Assembly: GCF_001598495.1 (NCBI RefSeq)
Contig: NZ_BCZB01000003.1
Span: 62,001 to 126,000, forward strand
Length of the DNA stretch: 64,000 nt
Reading direction: 5' to 3'
Source: Neokomagataea thailandica NBRC 106555
Lineage (GTDB): Bacteria > Pseudomonadota > Alphaproteobacteria > Acetobacterales > Acetobacteraceae
Shown here: positions 52,695 through 62,104 of the stretch, in pieces
Layout: each line of letters begins with the position of its first letter
Position numbering within the stretch: the first letter of the stretch is position 1
Made by a program: the position numbers and the translations under genes
Notes under the pieces: model-generated
Database searches by the model: none
The model's input: only the letters and a program-made list of their open reading frames with translations
Told to the model about the DNA's origin: nothing

Positions 52695-54472
52695 TGATTA
52701 AGCTTCGTTTTCAATACTTCCTAATGGTTGCAACAGCACTTTCTGTATCCGTACCGGAAGTGGGACACGCGCAGGCTTATCAGCGTTTAGCCCCTAAGGC
52801 ATTGCCGAAAACACCATCTAAAAATGTCATTGTGGCTCCTCCTGCGGAGGCTGCTCCCCTGCCATCATCTGATGCAAGCATCCTTGCTGAATTAAAGGGG
52901 CTGGTTTTTGTCGCACATGCTGAGGCGGTACAGGCTAATGGCGTGACGAACGCGGGAGGCATAGTTGCACAGGATTTGCCTTTTTTGCATGCAGCAGATT
53001 TCTATCATGAGGCGCAATCGTTTCTGGGTAAGCCGGTGAGCATTGCTAAGCTAAATGTTATTGCAAAATCTGTTAGCAATTTTTATGCGCAGCATGGTCG
53101 GCCGTTTGTATATGTTTCAATCCCGCCGCAGAATATCAGCACAGGCATCGTACAGATGGTTGTGACAGAATATCGCCTGGGTGAGATTAAGGTTACAGGC
53201 AACCGGTGGTTCTCATCTTCTTTGCTTTCAGGAGAGAGTGGCTTGAAGGCTGGGGAAGTATTAAGTCTGCCGCAGATACAGTCTGGCTTAGATCGTTTGA
53301 ATGCGAATGCTTTTAGAACGGTCAATGCGCTATTCGCACCGGGAGCAGTGCCGGGAACCACCGACCTTACGCTGAAAACACAAGATCGTCTGCCTCTGCA
53401 TGTTTATGGGTCGTATGATAATGCAGGCGTCCCTAACTTAGGATCATCCGAATGGGCGCTTGGCGGTTCATGGGGCAATGTTGCTGGTTTGGACCAGACA
53501 TTGTCGTATCAATTCACGCATAGTGTTAGTGATTTATATAGTGGGCATGCTATCAGTTGGATGGCACCTTTGCCATGGAAAGACCGCGTGCAGGTGTTTG
53601 GGTCTTATTCGTACGAGCACCCACAATATGGCGCTTATGGCTCTTACTTCACGCAGGCAGGCCATAGTGGGCAAGCAAGCATTCGGTATATTCATGATTT
53701 GCCGACGTTAAACTTTGGGCACGATCTGAAGCTGACGCATGATGTGCAAATTGGTTATGATTTTAAGACAACTGACAATAGCTTAGAGTTTGGTGGGGTC
53801 CATGTTTTTGGAAGCTCGGCCGAGGTTAATCAATTCCCAATCATTTATGATGGGGTGATGACAGATCATTATGGCCGTACCAGTTTTAGTAATACTCTGG
53901 TGTTTAGTCCTGGCGGCTTAACCGGTGGAAACCATAAGGCAAACTTTCAGACACTCGTGCCGGGTGCATCTACGAGCTATGTGTACGATACATTTAGTCT
54001 AGCGCGTACAACATGGCTCCCTGCAGGTCTCTCTTGGCTTTTGCAAGCGCAAGGGCAAGTGGCTAGCAGCAACCTAATGTACAGCAATCAGTTGGCGTTG
54101 GGTGGACTATACTCCGCGCGTGGCTATGCGACGGATACTGCACTCGGCAGTCAGGGCGTAAGTGTAACGAATGAACTACGCCTACCAGCCTTTAGCTTTT
54201 TTGGGCACAAAGACAGCGCACTGAAAGATCAAGAGCAGGTCGGTGTGTTTTATGATTATGGCCATGTGTTACAACGCCATACCATTCCTCAAGCAGTCAA
54301 CGAAGCTGACCTCTCAAGTGTAGGGTTAGATGTGAACAGCACCGTCGGACGGTACGTATCGCTGACCTTTAATATGGGGTGGCGCTTGCATGGTGTTCCT
54401 GCTCTGCGTGAAATGAATGGGTTTGGAGGTAAGGGTGGTTTTGGGAATTTCATTGTGACGGTAGGGTACTGA
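52694..54472 (+). CDS. TpsB-type outer-membrane transporter (ShlB/FhaC/HecB family)
   Basis: A 592-residue outer-membrane protein that exports the adjacent TpsA. A Sec signal peptide ends near HAQA (residue 28). A linker with Pro and Ala follows, then POTRA domains (residues of about 80-230: AADFYHEAQSFLGKPVSIAK, VQMVVTEYRLGEIKVTGNRW). The 16-strand barrel follows, with the conserved DLTLKTQDRLPLHVYGSYDN and a final strand ending FIVTVGY. The ATG overlaps the last base of the tpsA stop, so the two are translationally coupled. Confidence 0.9.
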   Translation: MIKLRFQYFLMVATALSVSVPEVGHAQAYQRLAPKALPKTPSKNVIVAPPAEAAPLPSSDASILAELKGLVFVAHAEAVQANGVTNAGGIVAQDLPFLHAADFYHEAQSFLGKPVSIAKLNVIAKSVSNFYAQHGRPFVYVSIPPQNISTGIVQMVVTEYRLGEIKVTGNRWFSSSLLSGESGLKAGEVLSLPQIQSGLDRLNANAFRTVNALFAPGAVPGTTDLTLKTQDRLPLHVYGSYDNAGVPNLGSSEWALGGSWGNVAGLDQTLSYQFTHSVSDLYSGHAISWMAPLPWKDRVQVFGSYSYEHPQYGAYGSYFTQAGHSGQASIRYIHDLPTLNFGHDLKLTHDVQIGYDFKTTDNSLEFGGVHVFGSSAEVNQFPIIYDGVMTDHYGRTSFSNTLVFSPGGLTGGNHKANFQTLVPGASTSYVYDTFSLARTTWLPAGLSWLLQAQGQVASSNLMYSNQLALGGLYSARGYATDTALGSQGVSVTNELRLPAFSFFGHKDSALKDQEQVGVFYDYGHVLQRHTIPQAVNEADLSSVGLDVNSTVGRYVSLTFNMGWRLHGVPALREMNGFGGKGGFGNFIVTVGY

Positions 54473-54628
54473 TGAAATTCTCAAAAGATATTAAGGGTGC
54501 AGTAGGTGGAGGCAATATGGCCCTACCTTTTGTAGAGACTTAAGCGCTCTTTAAAGTGTGGTATGTAGCGGTTTTTGTAGGGTTGATTAAATTCCGCTAT
54601 TTTCTGTTAACTTAGGGTCATTAAAAAT

Positions 54629-54669
54629 GACAGATCTTCTTTTGGTATAAAAACTAAGGTAGGTCTGTC
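54629..54669 (+). promoter_or_regulatory. Inverted repeat just upstream of levansucrase
   Basis: gacagatct (54629-54637) and aggtctgtc (54661-54669), one mismatch, flank a 23-base AT-rich spacer, ending 14 bases before the levansucrase ATG. aggaag at 54674-54679 is the ribosome-binding site. The repeat could be a leader hairpin or an operator. Confidence 0.4.
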
Positions 54670-54683
54670 GGTTAGGAAGTTTC

Positions 54684-56327
54684 ATGCGTAATACGTACTA
54701 TCATACGAAATGTCTTGCTTTTCTAGCTACAGCTCTTACGCTTTTCTCTGTTACAGAGGCTTTGGCGCAAGATGCGCAACGTCCACCAGCGCCGGGGACT
54801 ATGCCTTTAAAATCAATGCCACAGTATCTTCCTGTAGAGCCAGGGTTTCCTGCTCCTAGCACGCATACTGGCAATGCGTATGCTCCCGAAGCAAATTATA
54901 CGAGCAGATGGACGCGTGCAGATGCACGGCAGATTAAGGCGCTATCTAACCCTAACATGCCGGCAAACGCCAATTCACTCCCGCTTTCATTGACGATGCC
55001 TACAATCTCTAAAGATTTCCCTGTAACGAACGACCAGTATTGGATTTGGGATACATGGCCTTTAACCGATGGTGCAGGAAACCAGTATAGCTATAACGGA
55101 TGGGAGGTTATTTTCTGCCTCACGGCAGATAGAAATGCCGGGTATGATTTTGGTAATAGACATGTACATGCACGGCTTGGTTATTTCTACCGTCGTGCGG
55201 GCCTTCCTGCCTCATCGCGGCCTGTAAATGGTGGTTGGATTTATGGGGGGCATTTATTTCCAGAAGGGAGTAGTGAAGCTTTATTTGCCGGGCGTGAAGG
55301 AGTTAGGGCGCAGTGGTCCGGTTCCACGCGTATTACCCAAGTGGGCACGAATGGGGTAATGGCTTTTTATACGGACGCACTCTTTCCTAGTGATGGCCCT
55401 ATGGATGCGATTATTACGCTTGCCAATGGGCAAATACACTCTGATAATACACATGTGTGGTTTACCGGCTTTAATCAACATATACCGCTTTTGCACCCTG
55501 ATGGGCATTATTATCAGACGCGTGAGCAGAACCCCTATGTCTCATTTCGTGACCCGTACACTTTCAATGACCCAGCTCACCCTGGCAAAACCTATATGGT
55601 ATTCGCAGGGAACTCTTCTGGGGTACGTGGGGATACACCTTGCGATGCGTCAGACCTAGGGTATCAACCCGGTGAAAAATACAGTGAGACACTTGATCAG
55701 GTTAATCAGTCGGGTGCGATTTTTCAGAGAGCTAATATCGGTCTTGCCGTTGCTACTAGAGGCGACTTAACGCAATGGCAGTTTTTGCCTCCTCTGGTAT
55801 CAGCGAATTGTGTGAATGATCAAATGGAGCGCCCCCAAATATATATGCAAAATGGTGATTATTACTTACTTACGATTAGTCACCGAACAACTTTTGCAGC
55901 AGGCATAGATGGTCCAGATGGAGAGTATGGTTTCTATGGACATGGAATTCGTAGTGACTGGGTGCCTTTAAACAATGGTAGTGGGTTGATGTTGGGGAAC
56001 CCTACTAACTTACAGACTGCTGCTGGTACAGATTGGGCCTTGAATCCAGATCAGAATTTGAACACTTATCAAACGTATTCACACTATGTCATGCCGGGTG
56101 GGAAAGTACAGTCTTTCATTGATATGATCCAATATCGCTGGGGCGGTTCATTAGCACCTATTGTGCGCCTTAAGTTCCAAGGGGCTAATACTGCTTTGGA
56201 CACGACATACGGCCAAAATGGCCTTGGCGCTTATGGGGATATTAGTGCGAATGTCGCTAACACTAACATTTCAGGCATGATGCAAGACATGCGCTCTAAA
56301 TATGGAACGCAGAATTTTATAAAATAA
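54684..56327 (+). CDS. Levansucrase (GH68)
   Basis: A 547-residue extracellular enzyme that splits sucrose and builds levan (beta-2,6-fructan). A Sec signal peptide ends at ALAQ near residue 29. The GH68 catalytic set is complete: nucleophile Asp123 in WIWDTWPL, transition-state Asp290 in SFRDPYTF, and acid/base Glu382 in NDQMERPQIY, with the sucrose-binding WSGSTR at 211. Spacing matches the Gluconacetobacter LsdA pattern. It has its own promoter region of about 210 bases after tpsB. It lacks the C-terminal cell-wall or extension domains of some family members. Confidence 0.95.
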   Translation: MRNTYYHTKCLAFLATALTLFSVTEALAQDAQRPPAPGTMPLKSMPQYLPVEPGFPAPSTHTGNAYAPEANYTSRWTRADARQIKALSNPNMPANANSLPLSLTMPTISKDFPVTNDQYWIWDTWPLTDGAGNQYSYNGWEVIFCLTADRNAGYDFGNRHVHARLGYFYRRAGLPASSRPVNGGWIYGGHLFPEGSSEALFAGREGVRAQWSGSTRITQVGTNGVMAFYTDALFPSDGPMDAIITLANGQIHSDNTHVWFTGFNQHIPLLHPDGHYYQTREQNPYVSFRDPYTFNDPAHPGKTYMVFAGNSSGVRGDTPCDASDLGYQPGEKYSETLDQVNQSGAIFQRANIGLAVATRGDLTQWQFLPPLVSANCVNDQMERPQIYMQNGDYYLLTISHRTTFAAGIDGPDGEYGFYGHGIRSDWVPLNNGSGLMLGNPTNLQTAAGTDWALNPDQNLNTYQTYSHYVMPGGKVQSFIDMIQYRWGGSLAPIVRLKFQGANTALDTTYGQNGLGAYGDISANVANTNISGMMQDMRSKYGTQNFIK

Positions 56328-56346
56328 TTGATCTCTTTTTGATATT

Positions 56347-56421
56347 GAGGTGTATGAATTTCTTTCATATGCCTCATTAAAATTATTGTCTATCGGTACT
56401 CTCATTGTTAACGAGAGTACC
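56347..56421 (+). terminator. Two hairpins downstream of levansucrase
   Basis: The first (56347-56358 with 56364-56375) pairs 10 of 12 bases. The second, ggtactctc (56395-56403) with gagagtacc (56413-56421), is a perfect 9-base stem. A T run follows the second only after about 15 bases. Together they probably end the levansucrase transcript. Confidence 0.55.
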
Positions 56422-56631
56422 AGTCAAACCCTGTGGTTTTTTATTGCCTCTGTGATTTTATTTCTCCTACATTAATTTTTTGGCTATTATAAGGGAGGAC
56501 GGTTGGGATGCCCTGTTGTATAGTTAGGTGAAGGGGGCAGATACTCCATTCGTCTTTCATTTTCAAATTCGTTAAGAATAATTTTGATATATTTTTTTAT
56601 AGAAGTAATATCTAAATAATTAGGCCGACTG

Positions 56632-56838
56632 ATTTATAAAGCCCCGGCCTGTGACAGTGCAATCAACGAACTCAAGAAAAACAGTAATCTTTCGGACATA
56701 GAGAAACACTGCCAGGTAAAGTATCTGAATGACGTGATCGATACTGGTAAAATAAAACTGTTCTCTTCTTCAAAAGTCTTAAAATTTCTATGGGACCATC
56801 AAGAATTTCAAGCTCCTGCGTGCCCCAAAAAAGGATAA
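56632..56838 (+). pseudogene. IS6-family transposase relic, C-terminal part
   Basis: The plus-strand frame reads APACDSAINELKKNSNLSDI, then EKHCQVKYLNDVID, which is the conserved C-terminal block of IS6-family transposases (usually HRQVKYLNNVIE followed by DHGKLK). After it the sequence diverges (GKIKLFSSSKVLKFLWD) and stops at 56836, so it is frameshifted. The N-terminal half is absent here. The rest of the 56.42-57.06 kb gap contains nothing else that I recognise. Confidence 0.7.
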
Positions 56839-57064
56839 GCCACACTCTTTTAATTTTAAGAAAGCATCATGGGATAAGAGTGTCTCATAGAAAGAGAATT
56901 CAGGTTAAATGCCGTTAACTTAAATTTGTAACCGGGCTGTTTTACCCAGCCTATAAATAACTAATTATTATGGTTATTTATAATAATAAACATTTAGTTT
57001 GACGATTTAAAAAAATAGTGACTAGATCGTGTTTAGTGGATTTAAAACCAAATGGAATAGTTGT

Positions 57065-58246
57065 ATGTCAGCTCTCTCACTAGAGGCATTGAAGGAAGTT
57101 TTCGCGAGTATAGGCCAGGACGCTGTGGGGCGTGATCACCGTCAGGTAGATATTCACGCAACAGTGCAGAGCTTGCTCACATCCGGGGTAGGGCGTCTTC
57201 GTGTACCGGTAGAGAGTGGGGGGTTAGGGCTTAGTTTGCGTGAAAGCTTTGGGTTATTAAGAGATTTAGCCGCAGCTGATTCTAATATTCCTCAGATTAT
57301 CCGTGCCCATTTTGCATTTGTTGAAGGACTGCGCCAGCAGGGTAAGGCGGCAGGGTATTGGTTTGATATTGTTAATAATAACGTTTTGTTCGGCGCAGCG
57401 ATGGCAGAGCGTGGCCCTGAAACAGCCATAACGACTAATGTTTCATCGACGCCAGAAGGATTGCGCTTGAATGGGCGCAAATATTACTCAACAGGCACAC
57501 TCTACGCGGATTGGATTGTTGTCTGGGCCGCTGAGGGAGAGGGGCGGGTACGCTTGGTTGTGCCATCTGAAGCAGAAGGCGTGACACGGATTGATGATTG
57601 GGATGGGTTTGGGCAGCGTTTAACAGGGAGTGGCACAACCGTTTTTGAGAATGTTCATATAAAGCCTGAATGGATTTTAGATCGCTTACAGGCCGATGAA
57701 CTGCCAGCTCACCCGTATTTGGCAACCTATTATCAACATTTTCATTTGGTGACTTTGGCCGGGATCGCGCAGGCTGTTTTGCGTGATGCCGTTGCATTTG
57801 TGCAGCCACGGACACGCGCTTTTGGTACGCCGGGGCGTGTCATTCAACGTGAGGACCCTGTGGTCCAGAGCGTTATAGGGCGGCTATCAGCACTGGCGTT
57901 TTCAACGCGTACGCTTGCAGATCATATTTCGGATGAACTCGCAAAGGCGGAACCGGCATGGGAAGCGTCTGACTTAGATAATCCCATTTTCGAGCAGGTG
58001 CAGGAAGAAGCGTTCCAAGCGCAGCAAATTATTATTGAACAAACCCTTGAGGCAGCGACGCTCTTATTTGATGTCGGCGGGGCTTCAGCAACCTCTGAGG
58101 CGTTGGGCTTAGACCGTCACTGGCGCAATGCGCGCGTATTAGCATCCCATAACCCGAGCCCTCAGCGCCTGCGTGAATTGGGAGATCTTGCACTGAATGG
58201 TACACGTTTATGGACGCCTTACCGCAAGCGTTTGAGCGGCCTGTAA
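57065..58246 (+). CDS. SfnB/DszC-type acyl-CoA-dehydrogenase-family monooxygenase
   Basis: A 393-residue flavoprotein of the acyl-CoA dehydrogenase fold in the group that includes SfnB and the dibenzothiophene oxygenase DszC. It has the family helix GGLGLSLRESFGLLRDLAAAD near 55 and NGRKYYSTGTLYADWIVVWA near 140. A C-terminal helical domain carries DVGGASATSEALGLDRHWRN. The ATG at 57065 is chosen because the longer form from 57029 adds unrelated residues. It is the first gene of a sulfur-scavenging operon. It probably oxidises an organosulfur compound with reduced flavin. Confidence 0.82.
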   Translation: MSALSLEALKEVFASIGQDAVGRDHRQVDIHATVQSLLTSGVGRLRVPVESGGLGLSLRESFGLLRDLAAADSNIPQIIRAHFAFVEGLRQQGKAAGYWFDIVNNNVLFGAAMAERGPETAITTNVSSTPEGLRLNGRKYYSTGTLYADWIVVWAAEGEGRVRLVVPSEAEGVTRIDDWDGFGQRLTGSGTTVFENVHIKPEWILDRLQADELPAHPYLATYYQHFHLVTLAGIAQAVLRDAVAFVQPRTRAFGTPGRVIQREDPVVQSVIGRLSALAFSTRTLADHISDELAKAEPAWEASDLDNPIFEQVQEEAFQAQQIIIEQTLEAATLLFDVGGASATSEALGLDRHWRNARVLASHNPSPQRLRELGDLALNGTRLWTPYRKRLSGL

Positions 58247-58248
58247 CC

Positions 58249-59622
58249 ATGGTGCGAACGCTACACGTTAATTTATTTGAGATGGCATGTGTTAGTCATA
58301 TCGTCCATGGGATGTGGCGCGCCCCTGAGAATGCGCGGCATCGTGTGGGTGAGCTGACGTTTTGGTTGGATTTGGCACGCCGAGCTGAAGCTGCGGGGGT
58401 GGAAGCGATTTTTCTTGCCGATGTAATCGGGGTTTATGATCGTTTTCAAGGTACAGCGCCAGCACTCCGCACGGGTATGCAGATTCCTAATCTCGATCCG
58501 TTGTCTATCGTTCCTGCGATGGCGGCCGTCACGACACATCTGCATTTCGCGGTAACAGCCTCGACAAGTTATGAGCCTCCCTTTGCGTTCGCACGCCGGA
58601 TGAGCACATTAGATTTGCTTACGGGGGGGCGTATTGGCTGGAATGTAGTGACCTCCTATTTGCCGAATGCCGCGCGGAATTTTGGCTTGTCCGAAGAGAT
58701 TGACCATGACGTGCGCTACGACAAGGCGGCTGAGTATCTTGAGGTCTTGTATAAGCTTTGGGAAGGCAGTTGGTCAGAATGGGCCTGGCAGAATGATGCT
58801 GCACGGAATGTTGTTACTGAGCCAGAAGGCGTGCGCAGGATAGAGCACGACGGAGAGCACTTTCGTGTTGAGGGGCCGCATCTGGTACAGCCAACACCCC
58901 AAAGAACGCCGGTTTTGTTTCAAGCGACGGGCTCTGAACGTGGCCTAAAAACTGCCAGCCTGCATGCGGAAGCGATCTTCATTGGTGGCCGAAATGCTGC
59001 TGAAACACGGGCCAATATTCGGCGGACCCGCCAAGCCGCAGAGCAGCAGGGACGTAAAGGAGAGGACCTGCTTTTTTATGTCATGGCGGGTTTGATTGTT
59101 GGCCGGACGGAGGCGGAAGCACAGGAGAAACTGGAGCGATACCGCCAGTTTTATGACGTGGAAGCGGCTCATGTTCATGCCCAGGCGGAAATTGATTTAC
59201 GGGAGTGTGACCCGGATATCACCCTTGGTGAGGCTCTAGTACAAAAGAATGCGTCTTTCGGCAATATGGGAAGGCGTTTTGGAGCAGAGCAGAGAGTGGG
59301 GGATGCTTTAACGCAAATCGCTCATTTTGATGAAGGGCGCTATTTTGCCGTGGGAACGCCGGAGCAAATAGCGGACGCTATCGAGGTCTGGCTCGATGAC
59401 GACGGGATCGATGGTATTAATCTCAGGCAGTATCATTCTTTTGAGACGTTGGATGATTTTGCACAATTAATCGCCCCAGAATTACGCAAGCGTGGGCGTT
59501 TGAAACCCAATCCATCCGCACCTGAAACATTCCGCGCTCGGTTGTCCGGGCAAGATCGTGTGAATGCGCGCCACCCTGCGCATTCGTATAAATTTTCTCC
59601 TATGGAGACGAGGTTCTCATGA
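58249..59622 (+). CDS. NtaA/SnaA/DszA-family flavin-dependent monooxygenase (LLM class)
   Basis: A 457-residue FMNH2-dependent monooxygenase of the bacterial luciferase-like superfamily. Family landmarks are [21 protein letters not shown] near 40, [17 protein letters not shown] near 85, [17 protein letters not shown] near 122, and [21 protein letters not shown] near 225. The ATG at 58249 lies 2 bases after the previous stop and is preferred to 58210. It probably opens the C-S bond of a sulfone or related compound, but nitrilotriacetate-like substrates are possible. Confidence 0.83.
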   Translation: MVRTLHVNLFEMACVSHIVHGMWRAPENARHRVGELTFWLDLARRAEAAGVEAIFLADVIGVYDRFQGTAPALRTGMQIPNLDPLSIVPAMAAVTTHLHFAVTASTSYEPPFAFARRMSTLDLLTGGRIGWNVVTSYLPNAARNFGLSEEIDHDVRYDKAAEYLEVLYKLWEGSWSEWAWQNDAARNVVTEPEGVRRIEHDGEHFRVEGPHLVQPTPQRTPVLFQATGSERGLKTASLHAEAIFIGGRNAAETRANIRRTRQAAEQQGRKGEDLLFYVMAGLIVGRTEAEAQEKLERYRQFYDVEAAHVHAQAEIDLRECDPDITLGEALVQKNASFGNMGRRFGAEQRVGDALTQIAHFDEGRYFAVGTPEQIADAIEVWLDDDGIDGINLRQYHSFETLDDFAQLIAPELRKRGRLKPNPSAPETFRARLSGQDRVNARHPAHSYKFSPMETRFS

Positions 59623-60791
59623 ACACGCTTCAATCAGCTCCTGAAAAAATTAATGTTCTTTGGTTTTTGCCTACGCATGGTGACAGCCGTTATCTTGGTA
59701 CACAAAAAGGTGGGCGGCATGTTGATCTGGCGTATTTGCAGCAAGTTGCGCGTGCTGCAGATCAACTAGGCTATTATGGTGTTCTGTTGCCGACTGGGCG
59801 CTCATGTGAGGATTCATGGGTTGTGGCATCAGCCCTGATTCCCAGTACCGAGCGGTTAAAATTTTTAGTCGCTGTGCGGCCGGGTTTGCAGTCACCCACT
59901 CTTGCCGCGCGCATGACGTCTACGCTGGATCGTTTGTCTGGTGGGCGCTTGCTGGTTAATATTGTGACGGGTGGTGACCCGCGTGAGAATGGGGGCGATG
60001 GTTTATTTTTGGATCATGCCACCCGGTACGAGATTACAGACGAGTTTTTGGATATTTATTCACGTCTTTTGCGTGGTGAAACGGTGGAGCATAAAGGGCC
60101 GCATTTCCGTATTGAAGATGGGCGTTTATTGTTTCCGCCGCATCAAGAAGGCGGTCCACCGCTCTTTTTCGGGGGCTCATCAGACGCTGGTATCACAGTG
60201 GCGGCAAAGCGGGTTGATAAGTACCTGACATGGGGCGAACCGCCGGCGCAGGTGAAAGAAAAAATTGCGCGTGTCCGTGAGGCCGCAGCGAAGGAGGGGC
60301 GTGAGGTCAGTTTCGGTATTCGCTTCCATGTTATCGCGCGTGAGACAACGGCAGAGGCATGGGCGGCAGCGGATAAGCTGATTTCACACCTTGATGATGA
60401 CACTATTGCTGAGGCGCAAAAGGTATTTTCACGGCTTGATTCCGTCGGGCAAGCACGCATGAGTGCGCTGCATGGTGGACGGCGCGATAAACTCGAAATT
60501 AGCCCTAATCTATGGGCTGGGGTAGGGCTCGTACGGGGTGGTGCGGGGACTGCTCTGGTTGGAGACCCAGGGACGATTGCTGAGCGAATTGACGAGTATC
60601 GTCGTGCGGGGTGCGATAGTTTTATTCTCTCTGGGTACCCTCACTTGGAGGAGGCTTATAGTTTTGGTGAGCTTGTCTTGCCTTTGTTGCCAACGGCGCA
60701 TCCGACGAAATCAAATAAAGCCGTGAACAATATGGGGCCTTTCGGTGAGACAATCGCAAACTCTCATCGTCCGCAAGCATCTGTACCGTGA
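59619..60791 (+). CDS. ssuD: FMNH2-dependent alkanesulfonate monooxygenase
   Basis: A 390-residue enzyme that releases sulfite from alkanesulfonates. SsuD features are [18 protein letters not shown] at the N-terminus, [28 protein letters not shown] near 85-110, [15 protein letters not shown] near 115, and [26 protein letters not shown] near 305. The ATG overlaps the preceding stop (ATGA). No ssuE reductase or ssuABC transporter is nearby. Confidence 0.9.
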   Translation: MNTLQSAPEKINVLWFLPTHGDSRYLGTQKGGRHVDLAYLQQVARAADQLGYYGVLLPTGRSCEDSWVVASALIPSTERLKFLVAVRPGLQSPTLAARMTSTLDRLSGGRLLVNIVTGGDPRENGGDGLFLDHATRYEITDEFLDIYSRLLRGETVEHKGPHFRIEDGRLLFPPHQEGGPPLFFGGSSDAGITVAAKRVDKYLTWGEPPAQVKEKIARVREAAAKEGREVSFGIRFHVIARETTAEAWAAADKLISHLDDDTIAEAQKVFSRLDSVGQARMSALHGGRRDKLEISPNLWAGVGLVRGGAGTALVGDPGTIAERIDEYRRAGCDSFILSGYPHLEEAYSFGELVLPLLPTAHPTKSNKAVNNMGPFGETIANSHRPQASVP

Positions 60792-62104
60792 ACCCTCTTG
60801 TCATCATTGGTGGCGGAGCAAGTGGTGCCATAACGGCACTCAATTTGCGCAAGTTACTGCCTAAAGCGCCACCAATTCTTGTTATTGAGCCGCGCAAGCA
60901 GCTTGGTTTGGGTCTAGCTTATAGTACGCAGTGCCTAGAGCACCGGATCAATGTTCCGGCCAGTAAGATGAGCGCTGTGCGTTTGGACCCCACGGATTTT
61001 GCGCGCTGGCTTGCGGAGCATGATGATGGCGCGTTGGCTGAAGCGGAAGACCGTTATCCATCGCGTGCGCTGTTTGGGCACTACCTTGCGGATCGTCTCG
61101 CGCCTTATGTGCTCGAGGGAACGGTCGTGCATGTGCGGGACCGTGTGGAGCATGTGGAGGGGAGCGGGCCGTTCACTTTGACGACGGCAAGGGGGGATCA
61201 GATCGTTGCTGCACGTGTTGTGATTGCGACGTCACATCCGGCCCCGGCTCTTCCGGCATTTCTCGCGCAATCACCGAGGGTGATTGAAAACCCATGGGCA
61301 GATAAGGCTTTAGAGGCGATTGGTGCTGATGAGCGCGTGGCGATTATCGGTACGGGTCTGAGTATGGCGGATGTGATCGCCACCCTTTCTGCTCGTGGGC
61401 ATAGAGCGCCTGTTTTGGCGTTCTCGCGGCGTGGTTTGCGTTCCCGCGGGCACGCTTCAGCACCGTCATCTCCGTTTGGTGTGTATGGCGCTGAGCGTGC
61501 AACACGTTTACTGGCACAAATTCGCGAGAATATTGCGCAATCGGGTGACTGGCATGCTGTGATTGATGCCGTGCGGCAGCAAGGATACGCGATTTGGAGC
61601 CAGCTTGCGCCCGCCGAGCGGCGGCGTGTGGTGCGGCATTTACGCCCCTTTTGGGATGTACATCGTTTTCGGATCGCGCCTCAAATTGAAGCGACTTTGA
61701 ATGCGCAAATCGCTGAAAATCGCCTTGAAATTTTGGCTGCGCGCCTTGAAGGAGTTGCTCCAGATGGGACTTTAATGCTGCGAGAGAGGGGCGGGAAACG
61801 GCGTCATTGGGTTGCGGATCGCGTGATTAATACGACCGGCCCCGACCATCGCGGCCTTTTGCAAAAGACCTCATTTTTACAAGACTTGGCGCAAGCGGGT
61901 CTTATCGCGCCGGATCCGTCGGGGCTTGGTGTACATACAGACCATGATTATCGCGCGGTTGGTCAGAAATCATTGTTCATTATTGGGCCACTGGCACGCG
62001 GTACATTTGGTGAATTGATGGGTTTTCCAGAAATTACGGCTCATGCAGAGTTAGGCGCAGCAAGTATTGTGCGAACTCTCACGGGGGAGGGATTTATTCA
62101 ATGA
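60788..62104 (+). CDS. FAD/NAD(P)-binding protein (NAD_binding_9 type) of the sulfur operon
   Basis: A 438-residue flavoprotein starting at a GTG that overlaps the ssuD stop. The FAD motif [19 protein letters not shown] is at the N-terminus, followed by the family block [17 protein letters not shown] near 55 and [16 protein letters not shown] near 95. A second Rossmann motif, [17 protein letters not shown], is near 185. This domain (PF13454) is found in HpyO-like hydroxylases and in uncharacterised flavoproteins. In an operon of reduced-flavin monooxygenases it might supply or handle flavin or sulfur intermediates; that is only inference. Confidence 0.78.
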   Translation: MNPLVIIGGGASGAITALNLRKLLPKAPPILVIEPRKQLGLGLAYSTQCLEHRINVPASKMSAVRLDPTDFARWLAEHDDGALAEAEDRYPSRALFGHYLADRLAPYVLEGTVVHVRDRVEHVEGSGPFTLTTARGDQIVAARVVIATSHPAPALPAFLAQSPRVIENPWADKALEAIGADERVAIIGTGLSMADVIATLSARGHRAPVLAFSRRGLRSRGHASAPSSPFGVYGAERATRLLAQIRENIAQSGDWHAVIDAVRQQGYAIWSQLAPAERRRVVRHLRPFWDVHRFRIAPQIEATLNAQIAENRLEILAARLEGVAPDGTLMLRERGGKRRHWVADRVINTTGPDHRGLLQKTSFLQDLAQAGLIAPDPSGLGVHTDHDYRAVGQKSLFIIGPLARGTFGELMGFPEITAHAELGAASIVRTLTGEGFIQ

